Of a DNA stretch of 10,650 bases, positions 4,960 to 10,584 are shown in pieces. The stretch comes from Candidatus Saccharibacteria bacterium UBA2112 (GTDB lineage Bacteria > Patescibacteriota > Saccharimonadia > Saccharimonadales > Saccharimonadaceae). Positions within the stretch are counted from its first letter, which is position 1, and each line of letters begins with the position of its first letter. The DNA lies in NCBI GenBank assembly GCA_002331045.1, contig DCYK01000004.1, positions 10,084 through 20,733 on the forward strand, given 5' to 3'. The notes under the pieces were generated by a model. It saw only the letters and a list, made by a program, of their open reading frames with translations, did not search any database and had not been told where the DNA came from. Position numbers and translations under genes: made by a program.

Positions 4960-5472
4960 ATGTGGGCAAAGCACCGAAAAGCATCTGGCTTCACCATCGT
5001 TGAACTGCTGATAGTTGTCGTCGTGATTGGCATACTGGCTGCTATTGTGATTGTTTCATACAACGGTATTACGCAGGCGGCTCGTGATAGCCAGCGACAG
5101 GCTGATCTGTCAACAATCGCCAAGGCGATACAATTATACAAAGCAGATAACGGGCATTATCCAAGAGAAGACGATGGTGCGAATGGTGAAGTTGGCGAAG
5201 GTGCCGGACTAGATGCGATGCTTGCTCCATATATTTCAACTGTTCCAAAAGATCCGATTGCGGATGCAAACCATTATTACTACTATGACGGGGATCACTA
5301 CTGCTCTGGATATTCAAATAGTGCGGTTCTATTTGCTTACGGTACAGACACGGATATTGATGGTCAGGGGCCATGTGCAGCTTATGGTAGCGCGGGCAAC
5401 TCGGACGGCGAGGACGATCCAAATATTGATGTGAATATTTACCATATTAGGCTTGGTGATACGGACGGCTAG
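4960..5472 (+). CDS. Type IV pilin-like protein (pilin 3)
   Basis: A 170-residue prepilin with a short basic leader (MWAKHRKASG) before the FTIVE site and shared helix. The body is of the pseudopilin-G-like kind: KAIQLYKADNGHYP after the helix, then a YISTVPKDP motif, an HYYYYDG segment, the acidic loop DTDIDGQGPC, and an unusual acidic tail (EDDPNIDVNIYHIRLGD). Two cysteines (YCSGY, GPCAA) could pair. The aspartate-rich loops may bind calcium, as in some major pseudopilins; this is an inference. It is a close paralogue of pilin 5. Transcription is probably leaderless, and a strong bidirectional terminator follows at 5493. Confidence 0.92.
   Translation: MWAKHRKASGFTIVELLIVVVVIGILAAIVIVSYNGITQAARDSQRQADLSTIAKAIQLYKADNGHYPREDDGANGEVGEGAGLDAMLAPYISTVPKDPIADANHYYYYDGDHYCSGYSNSAVLFAYGTDTDIDGQGPCAAYGSAGNSDGEDDPNIDVNIYHIRLGDTDG
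5050..5101 (+). repeat. Repeat A, copy in pilin 3 (pair at 7313-7364)
   Basis: These 52 bases match 7313-7364 in pilin 5 with a single difference (g/a at 5076 versus 7339). They encode the end of the helix and the ITQAARDSQRQ segment. Just upstream, in the FTIVE module, the same two genes differ at many synonymous sites, so the identity begins abruptly. Confidence 0.85.
5410..5468 (+). repeat. Repeat B, copy in pilin 3 (pair at 7676-7734)
   Basis: These 59 bases match 7676-7734 in pilin 5 at 57 positions and encode the acidic C-terminal tail. The middle parts of the two genes are clearly more divergent. Confidence 0.85.
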
Positions 5473-5492
5473 TCTTCCCTATCCAGATAATA

Positions 5493-5525
5493 GAAAACTC
5501 CGCGACCATCAGCCGCGGAGTTTTC
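5493..5525. terminator. Bidirectional intrinsic terminator
   Basis: GAAAACTCCGCG (5493-5504) and CGCGGAGTTTTC (5514-5525) form a perfect 12-bp stem with a 9-base loop. The A/T ends provide a U-tract on either strand. It lies between the convergent stop codons of pilin 3 and the DHH-motif gene and should terminate both. Confidence 0.9.
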
Positions 5526-5561
5526 TGCTCGGATGCGTGCTGGTGGTAACGGAGTTGTGTC

Positions 5562-6386
5562 TTAGGTGGCCGGTTCCTTGGCGCCTGCGTATCCACGCTC
5601 GGGGTTGCCGTAGGGCTTTACTAGTCCCTGTTCGGGCACCCATTTATCCAGGAAATGATCGATCGTCTCGCGATTGACCTTGCCGCACAGGTGGCGTCGA
5701 TACGGGGCGTTTTCACGATCTCGCACCCTGATCAGAACTGGCTTGCCGGCCATGATTGCCGCAACTTGCGCACACAGGTACTCTAGCGTGTAGCCGATTC
5801 CCGTGTCTGGGATGCAGGCAACTTCCTGGTCGCCGATGACGACGGTAGGGATGGGCGTTCCTGCATTGTCGTTGAGGACGTCGACATATGCTTGGATCTG
5901 TCGTATGACGTAGTCGGTCGATACACCCCGTTTTCTGGCAATTTCTCGCACCTTGAGGTCATGGACCTCCTCGGGTGTTACGCCAGGGCACAGACCTTCC
6001 ATTGCCGCACCATAACAATGATCCATGGCGGCCATGACACGAAAACCGTGTGGCACATCAGCGATCTTCAAGTACCGACACAGCTGACCAAGAGATGAGG
6101 CTTCCCAGAACCGATCGGGACCGAGGCCGTAGCCTGGATCACCGGGCCGATGATGGTCGATGACCTTGGTGGGTACGACACCACTTACCGCGCATTCGAT
6201 AGTGATGATGTCGGAGCCCGTGCCGACGATTTCGTTGGCATTGTTGCCGTCGTAGGCATTGCTGGGGTGGACACGAGAACCGTTCACCTTCGCTTCGATA
6301 ATCATCTCATGGCGAGCATTGAGAATGCCTACCATGCACCGCATTTCCGGGTCGTCTGCTCCAATGACAAAATATCGAGGTTGCAT
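5562..6386 (-). CDS. DHH-motif protein, possible phosphoesterase
   Basis: A 274-residue soluble protein. VIDHHRPGDPGYG in the first half carries the DHH triad of the DHH phosphoesterase superfamily, and the N-terminus (FVIGADDPEMRCMVGIL) has an early acidic motif of the type that also ligates metal there. AAMDHCYGAAMEG follows, another conserved-looking Asp-His site. The C-terminal half contains VSTDYVIRQIQAYVD and a YTLEYLCAQVAAIMAG segment. A metal-dependent phosphodiesterase or nucleotide-processing enzyme is plausible, but the substrate is unknown. ATG at 6386 is chosen because AGGAAGG lies seven bases upstream; an in-frame GTG at 6446 would add 20 residues without a ribosome binding site. 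The gene is richer in GC than its pilin neighbours, and it is divergent from pilin 4. Confidence 0.75.
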   Translation of the reverse strand: MQPRYFVIGADDPEMRCMVGILNARHEMIIEAKVNGSRVHPSNAYDGNNANEIVGTGSDIITIECAVSGVVPTKVIDHHRPGDPGYGLGPDRFWEASSLGQLCRYLKIADVPHGFRVMAAMDHCYGAAMEGLCPGVTPEEVHDLKVREIARKRGVSTDYVIRQIQAYVDVLNDNAGTPIPTVVIGDQEVACIPDTGIGYTLEYLCAQVAAIMAGKPVLIRVRDRENAPYRRHLCGKVNRETIDHFLDKWVPEQGLVKPYGNPERGYAGAKEPAT

Positions 6387-6498
6387 GTCCGAACCTTCCT
6401 GTAGGGGGGCTACCTTCCATGTTACTTTTACCACGTAATGTGTCACCTGTCTACCTACTGACTGTATGCCTCTTAGGAGGGTTTGTTTTCTTTATGCT

Positions 6499-6509
6499 TA
6501 TGCTAGAAT
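6499..6509 (+). promoter_or_regulatory. Extended -10 promoter of pilin 4, leaderless
   Basis: TATGCTAGAAT differs by one base from the elements before pilins 3 and 7. Six bases separate its hexamer from the GTG at 6516. A weak TTGTTT lies 15 bases upstream of the hexamer. No Shine-Dalgarno sequence precedes the start. Confidence 0.7.
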
Positions 6510-6515
6510 AAAGCT

Positions 6516-7109
6516 GTGTTTCGTAATGCATCGAAAAAAATAGAACGGAAATCCGGCTTCACCATCGTCGAACTCCTCATCGTTGTTGTTGTCATTGGTA
6601 TACTGGCAGCGATTGTGATTGTTGCTTATAGCGGCATTACTAAATCCGCTCAACAAACAGCCATCACAGCTGAGCTGCGCCAATGGGAAAAACTCTTTGA
6701 AATTTACAAGGCGAAAAATGGGAGCTATCCTCAGCCTGCTGCATCCAACCCCGGCTCAAGCGGTGGTCCAGGTACGAGTGCTCAGGGAGGGTATTGCCTA
6801 GGTACTGGATTTCCGCAAGCAAGCGGCACTGGATATTGTCATGTAGTTAGCTCAACCTCTTCTTGGAGAGTTGCCGAGTCAACAGGTGCATACCTGCTTT
6901 CGCAGTTGTCGACTGTCGGTACACCACCGACTAATTCTACCAAGTATGTTTATAGTGGCGTGACAGGACCGCTGCTCTGGTATATTACTCCGACCATGTA
7001 TCGTCTCTATACGACCTACCCTGGCGGGACAACGTGTCCGGCAGGTATGACTAATGGCTATGGGGATGCGAATCGACAAGACTGCTTTATCGTTTTGGAT
7101 TATAGCTAA
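6516..7109 (+). CDS. Type IV pilin-like protein (pilin 4)
   Basis: A 197-residue prepilin, the longest complete one here. The basic leader (MFRNASKKIERKSG) precedes the FTIVE cleavage site and helix, followed by YKAKNGSYPQP. The body is unlike the other pilins: a low-complexity Gly-Ser-Pro linker (NPGSSGGPGTSAQGG), many tyrosines, and four cysteines (YCLGT, YCHVV, TTCPA, DCFIV) that could form two disulfides. The start is GTG at 6516, fixed by the extended -10 element six bases upstream; no Shine-Dalgarno sequence is present, so it should be translated as a leaderless message. GTG on a leaderless mRNA is less usual than ATG. Its N-terminal module is identical over 45 bases to that of pilin 7. 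Confidence 0.9.
   Translation: MFRNASKKIERKSGFTIVELLIVVVVIGILAAIVIVAYSGITKSAQQTAITAELRQWEKLFEIYKAKNGSYPQPAASNPGSSGGPGTSAQGGYCLGTGFPQASGTGYCHVVSSTSSWRVAESTGAYLLSQLSTVGTPPTNSTKYVYSGVTGPLLWYITPTMYRLYTTYPGGTTCPAGMTNGYGDANRQDCFIVLDYS
6552..6596 (+). repeat. Repeat C, pilin 4 copy of the N-terminal module (pair at 10606-10650)
   Basis: These 45 bases, encoding SGFTIVELLIVVVVI, are identical to 10606-10650 in pilin 7, where the match runs off the window. The other pilins encode the same residues with many different synonymous codons, so the identity is not required by the protein. Confidence 0.95.
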
Positions 7110-7152
7110 TTCTACGAATATCAATATTTTCATAGTTTGATAAGTTGAGGTT

Positions 7153-7180
7153 TTGTATATCATGATGCTTGCGGTACTAT
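7153..7180 (+). promoter_or_regulatory. Promoter of pilin 5
   Basis: TTGTAT (7153-7158) and TACTAT (7175-7180) are 16 bases apart and align with the promoter of pilin 2 in a longer stretch of similarity that starts near 7148. Confidence 0.45.
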
Positions 7181-7216
7181 GGATAATAAGCAATAGAGGA
7201 TGGGCATATAAAAGAA

Positions 7217-7738
7217 TTGCAACATACTTATCGTAACAAGAAACAGCACGGCTTCACTATCGTTGAATTGCTGATTGTCGTCGTTGTTATTGGAATCTTG
7301 GCGGCCATCGTCATTGTTTCATACAACGGTATTACGCAAGCGGCTCGTGATAGCCAGCGACAGGGTGACATTGCAACAGTCGTCAAGGCGATTCGATTGT
7401 ACGAGGCAAAAAATGGTCGACTTCCTACCGAGGCTGAAGGTGCAAACGGAAAAATTGGTCAAGGTGGAGGGCTGGATACACTACTTGTCCCTGAGTATAT
7501 CTCTGCTATTCCAAAAGATCCCCTGGCTGATAGTACGCACTATTACTACTATGACGGTGCACATGGATGTGGTGGCCACACTACAAGTGCGGTCATCTTT
7601 GCTTATAACACCGATACGGATATTGATGGTCAAGGGCCTTGCTCTAGTTATGGCGGTGAGGGCAGCTCTGATGATGAGGACGATCCAAATATTGATGTGA
7701 ATATTTATCATATTAGGCTTGGTGATTCGGACGGATAA
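7217..7738 (+). CDS. Type IV pilin-like protein (pilin 5), mosaic
   Basis: A prepilin of about 173 residues. The leader is basic, ending in HG before FTIVE. The mature part follows pilin 3 closely: ITQAARDSQRQ, GANG, GLD, a PKDP motif, HYYYYDG, DTDIDGQGPC and the acidic tail EDDPNIDVNIYHIRLGD, with two cysteines. The leader and upstream region instead resemble pilin 2. The start is uncertain. The TTG at 7217 is the first ordinary start codon in frame but lies 16 bases after AGGA. The codon that aligns with the pilin 2 ATG is ATA at 7208, seven bases after AGGA, which would give KELQHTYRNKKQHG as the leader. Initiation at ATA or a weakened gene are both possible. Confidence 0.88.
   Translation: MQHTYRNKKQHGFTIVELLIVVVVIGILAAIVIVSYNGITQAARDSQRQGDIATVVKAIRLYEAKNGRLPTEAEGANGKIGQGGGLDTLLVPEYISAIPKDPLADSTHYYYYDGAHGCGGHTTSAVIFAYNTDTDIDGQGPCSSYGGEGSSDDEDDPNIDVNIYHIRLGDSDG
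7313..7364 (+). repeat. Repeat A, copy in pilin 5
   Basis: Partner of 5050-5101, with 51 of 52 bases identical. Confidence 0.85.
7676..7734 (+). repeat. Repeat B, copy in pilin 5
   Basis: Partner of 5410-5468, with 57 of 59 bases identical. One difference is silent (tac/tat) and one changes Thr to Ser. Confidence 0.85.
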
Positions 7739-7827
7739 AATATAAGCCCTTTTTCGTAATAGTTTAATCTTTTTATGCTTGCGGGTTGACCTGCGGATTA
7801 GTACGCTTAGTACACGCAAGGAGAAAT

Positions 7828-8994
7828 ATGACTAGTGAACTTCATAAAAACAGCGGCAACTTTCACCAGCCGCTGAGTCAACAATTAGTGTGGACACTAA
7901 TGGAGAGTGGACCGACGGGAGCATTCGCAAAAGCACGTGAGGCCATGGACGATCATGACGAGAGTGCGCGGACAGCGATGTATGAAGCGTGCGGTAGGAT
8001 GCTTGCCGATGAAGATGCAGCAAAGAAGCACCGAGCGCTCGATTTTATGGCTTGGGATGCTGAGATGATGCCCGATAGTCGCTACGCGGATGCTCTTACA
8101 TATGACGCCAAGATTGATGCTCGGAGTAGTCAAACACGACCATACGCTGAACGTATGTTTCGCATTGCAATTGCACATCTAGTGAATGCAACGAACGTTG
8201 AAGGATTTGAGCCAACGCCTGATTTCATCAGGGACGTTGAAAGCGTACTTGCGAGGACGGAGGAAGAAGACTTTGGCAATATGTACATAGCGGCTATCGA
8301 AAAACTGGCGCCAGTTGGATTGGCTGCTATCGAAGCATTTGTGGCAGCAGGAAAACCTGAGAAAGACGATTTTGCTCGAAGTGAAAAGATTGCCGAAATA
8401 ACATTGAATTCAATGCTGGAGCGAATATCGAGCGGACTCGATGGCAGTGATCCTGCCATGGCCGCCCGTGCGCGTGAACTGATGACAGTCGAATATATCA
8501 AAACAACTGCCCTTGTCGAACATGAAGATCATTTACTGACACAAGCATTTCTGGCAGGTAGTTTTGACGAGGCACGTTCTCATATCGGGGATGGACGTCT
8601 TACATCCTTCAAGCTATGGCAACCGATGATTGAAGTTATGGCCAGTGGCGATCGCGAATCACTTGAATGGGGCAATAAAGTTATTACTACCCTATTGGAA
8701 GTACGGCCAGACTATTTTTCACAATACAATGGTGACGAGAGTATCGATATCTTTCTTGATTCTCGAACGGGGATTGTACTGGGCATGCTCGCCCGTGCGG
8801 ATATTTATGAACCACTACTTGCTCGTGGCGATACTCCAGAGAGCGGGCGTAATGTGGCCATGGGTGTGGCCTATGGATTGGGACAAATGAACAATAGCGA
8901 ATCCTATCAGCAATTTCTCGCAGCATGCCCGCATCTTGAAGAGGCCATTCATTTGAACTACGCTGCTGGTCGGGCGGTATCCATCCGTCCTTAA
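7828..8994 (+). CDS. Helical protein of unknown function, 388 residues
   Basis: I do not recognise this protein. It is almost entirely helical in appearance, acidic, rich in Ala, Glu, Asp and Met, with repeated helix-turn-helix-like segments (ARTAMYEACGRMLADEDAAK, YIAAIEKLAPVGLAAIEAF, MAARARELMTVEYI). That would suit a TPR- or HEAT-like solenoid, but I cannot define repeat units by eye. There is no signal peptide or membrane helix. ATG at 7828 is preferred to an in-frame TTG at 7786 because AAGGAG sits four bases before it. A possible promoter is TTGACC (7786-7791) with TTAGTA (7807-7812), a short 15-base spacer. Pilin 5 ends 89 bases upstream without an obvious terminator, so read-through is possible. 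Confidence 0.88.
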   Translation: MTSELHKNSGNFHQPLSQQLVWTLMESGPTGAFAKAREAMDDHDESARTAMYEACGRMLADEDAAKKHRALDFMAWDAEMMPDSRYADALTYDAKIDARSSQTRPYAERMFRIAIAHLVNATNVEGFEPTPDFIRDVESVLARTEEEDFGNMYIAAIEKLAPVGLAAIEAFVAAGKPEKDDFARSEKIAEITLNSMLERISSGLDGSDPAMAARARELMTVEYIKTTALVEHEDHLLTQAFLAGSFDEARSHIGDGRLTSFKLWQPMIEVMASGDRESLEWGNKVITTLLEVRPDYFSQYNGDESIDIFLDSRTGIVLGMLARADIYEPLLARGDTPESGRNVAMGVAYGLGQMNNSESYQQFLAACPHLEEAIHLNYAAGRAVSIRP

Positions 8995-9006
8995 GGGAGA
9001 CTAGGT

Positions 9007-9234
9007 ATGAATTTTTTCATGTATGCAAACGTCTCGATAGCCCTGATTATGTAACGACAGACGTAGATGGCAACGCCATCTCATTGCTCGTGTTGAAGCA
9101 TTTAATAGAAGAGGTGGACGCCTGTGTTTTTCAGCTACTGGCCCTACTGGTAATGAAGCTTCATCGAGTTACATGTTACCAAGTTGCGGCTCCAGGCGAC
9201 CAATACCCCCATGTTGGCTGCGAAGAAGAATAGC
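9007..9234 (+). pseudogene. Possible frameshifted small gene after 8994
   Basis: An ATG at 9007 has GGGAG seven bases upstream, directly after the preceding stop codon, but its frame closes after 15 codons. If one base is added in the T6 run at 9011-9016, the frame opens into protein-like sequence (HVCKRLDSPDYVTTDVDGNA, then ISLLVLKHLIEEVDACVF) up to a TAG at 9234. A second T-run near 9126 marks a possible further shift into a frame that reads ATGPTGNEASSSYML. This could be a decayed gene, a sequencing error in homopolymers, or chance. The 3' part overlaps the antisense end of pilin 6. No family recognised. Confidence 0.3.
9065..9081. repeat. Short perfect hairpin after the helical protein gene
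   Basis: AGATGGC and GCCATCT flank a 3-base loop. No T-tract follows on either strand, so it is at best a weak terminator; it also lies inside the possible frameshifted gene. Confidence 0.35.
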
Positions 9235-9673
9235 GAGTATCTTGGAGGTTGGCAGGAACTTGATCAGCTATTGAAGGGTTCGGTCGTATGTGAATGATCT
9301 TATAATCTGTGCCATTGGAACTGTATACCCATGTATCACTGTGATTCGATGCGTTTTCACAGGGGGCCTGTGGCAGCGATGGCGTAATGCTGCTGAGTTC
9401 GGGAATAAAATTTGTGATGCCTGTTTCGCACGAATACACCCATGTCGAGCTAGAGACCGGATACGACCCGTTTTGTGCATGGTATATAGCGAGTGATTTA
9501 TCAATAGATTTTAGATTGCTTTGAATTTTCGTCCACGTTGCCTGGATGGTGATGCCGTTGTAGGCAACAATCACAATAGCAGCCAGAATACCAATCACGA
9601 CAACAACGATCAATAATTCGACAATCGTAAAACCTTGTTGATTGAATTTGGCTACTTTTTTCCCACCATGCAT
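9176..9673 (-). CDS. Type IV pilin-like protein (pilin 6)
   Basis: A 165-residue prepilin and the only one here on the minus strand. The basic leader (MHGGKKVAKFNQQG) precedes the FTIVE cleavage site and the shared helix, which ends in AYNGI. IYHAQNGSYPVSS follows, then a body rich in Ser, Thr, Trp and Pro, with two cysteines (YSCETG, APCENA) and an aromatic end (PTWGYWSPGAATW). The unusual number of tryptophans sets it apart from the other bodies. ATG at 9673 has no Shine-Dalgarno sequence, and the presumed promoter leaves almost no leader. Its -35 element overlaps the stop codon of the preceding minus-strand gene. Its 3' end faces the helical protein gene across a 181-base gap. Confidence 0.9.
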   Translation of the reverse strand: MHGGKKVAKFNQQGFTIVELLIVVVVIGILAAIVIVAYNGITIQATWTKIQSNLKSIDKSLAIYHAQNGSYPVSSSTWVYSCETGITNFIPELSSITPSLPQAPCENASNHSDTWVYSSNGTDYKIIHIRPNPSIADQVPANLQDTRYSSSQPTWGYWSPGAATW

Positions 9674-9682
9674 CTGTGGTTC

Positions 9683-9711
9683 ATTTAATCATCCATGATG
9701 TTTATGGTCAA
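9683..9711 (-). promoter_or_regulatory. Promoter of pilin 6, nearly leaderless
   Basis: Minus strand TTGACC (9706-9711) and TTAAAT (9683-9688) are 17 bases apart. Nine bases separate the -10 box from the ATG, leaving a leader of two or three bases. Confidence 0.6.
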
Positions 9712-10484
9712 GAAATGGTCTCAGAATAGTTGGTTCCCAATACTGATGGATTGAACTCATGTTTGCGTTCTGCATCAATTGGTGTTATGCCATATGTTCT
9801 TTTTTGGATCAATCTGGCTATGTACTCGGCTGCATATTTAATTGTTAAGCCTGTCGAGCGGTCTTCGTCGTGGATGATTACTGTTCGGTCTTTGGCAAGC
9901 TCTTTGATGTGTTCTTTTTCGAAATCGGCCACGACAGGTGCACTGTCATGACTTTTGCTTTGGTGGCGACTAAATCTGATCGGATAAAAAGCGTCGTCCT
10001 TTTGATCAAGGGCGGCGTATGTCGCAAGACTGGACAAAATACCGCCATTTCCTAGGCCGATAATTAATTTAGGATCTGTCGACAATATGGAATCATTAAT
10101 AAATTCTGTCATTGCATCGGGTTTATGTGCTAACGTAGCGGCCATTGTCGTGGTATCTAATTGACCGTTGACGAGTGGCAGGCCGAAGACATAGTCGGCA
10201 ATATTTCTATCATTCGGAAGTGTCGCAGGCTGATCTTGGTCGGTAGCTAGGATGACATCGCGAACCCAGTTCACTGAATTGATATAAGGATCCTCATTAC
10301 GATCTTCGATTTGGGTATCGAGGAGCGCTCGCATCATGCCCGCCGCAGCGCAACGTCGAGTAATGTGGTCAGGAGCGGTTGTCGAGCGTTCGAATAGCCA
10401 TGCGGTTGGTGCATCTTCGTATTTCATACCTTCACCGGGAGGATATGTGCGACGTTTATAGAATGGCGATGGAGTTATGATCAT
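9708..10484 (-). CDS. Phosphoribosyltransferase-like protein
   Basis: A soluble protein of 258 residues. RTVIIHDEDRSTGLT (residues about 200-213) resembles the PRPP-binding loop of type I phosphoribosyltransferases, two hydrophobic strand residues, acidic residues, then a Thr-Gly-Thr-like turn, followed by a helix (IKYAAEYIARLI). KLIIGLGNGGILSS (about 139-152) resembles the earlier strand and glycine loop of the fold. The N-terminal 130 residues match nothing I know. The substrate cannot be read from the sequence, and the second acidic residue pattern (HDED) is not fully typical, so a regulatory or inactive member is possible. ATG at 10484 is chosen because the promoter at 10495-10523 makes the longer start at 10523, with its Tyr/Ile-rich AT-derived extension, impossible. 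It is divergent from pilin 7. Confidence 0.65.
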   Translation of the reverse strand: MIITPSPFYKRRTYPPGEGMKYEDAPTAWLFERSTTAPDHITRRCAAAGMMRALLDTQIEDRNEDPYINSVNWVRDVILATDQDQPATLPNDRNIADYVFGLPLVNGQLDTTTMAATLAHKPDAMTEFINDSILSTDPKLIIGLGNGGILSSLATYAALDQKDDAFYPIRFSRHQSKSHDSAPVVADFEKEHIKELAKDRTVIIHDEDRSTGLTIKYAAEYIARLIQKRTYGITPIDAERKHEFNPSVLGTNYSETIS

Positions 10485-10494
10485 ATAGTATATT

Positions 10495-10523
10495 ATTATA
10501 AAATAATAATACAATAATAGCAA
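10495..10523 (-). promoter_or_regulatory. Promoter of the phosphoribosyltransferase-like gene
   Basis: Minus strand TTGCTA (10518-10523) and TATAAT (10495-10500) are 17 bases apart in a very AT-rich stretch. The expected start near 10488 lies about four bases before the ATG at 10484 and no Shine-Dalgarno sequence is seen. Confidence 0.7.
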
Positions 10524-10567
10524 TATACTATCTCGTGGGAAGTATAATGCAAGCTAAATGTTACGCT

Positions 10568-10578
10568 TATGCTAAAAT
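10568..10578 (+). promoter_or_regulatory. Extended -10 promoter of pilin 7, leaderless
   Basis: TATGCTAAAAT is identical to the element before pilin 3. Six bases lie between its hexamer and the ATG at 10585. No Shine-Dalgarno sequence or clear -35 is present. Confidence 0.7.
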
Positions 10579-10584
10579 AACTTT

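Noticed and set aside
4947..5141. Antisense frames over pilin heads with Ile/Thr/Ser-rich repeats
   Set aside because: Similar frames recur opposite several pilins simply because the head module is repeated; none has start signals.
6387..6446. N-terminal extension of the DHH-motif protein from GTG 6446
   Set aside because: No ribosome binding site fits that GTG, while the ATG at 6386 has AGGAAGG at good spacing.
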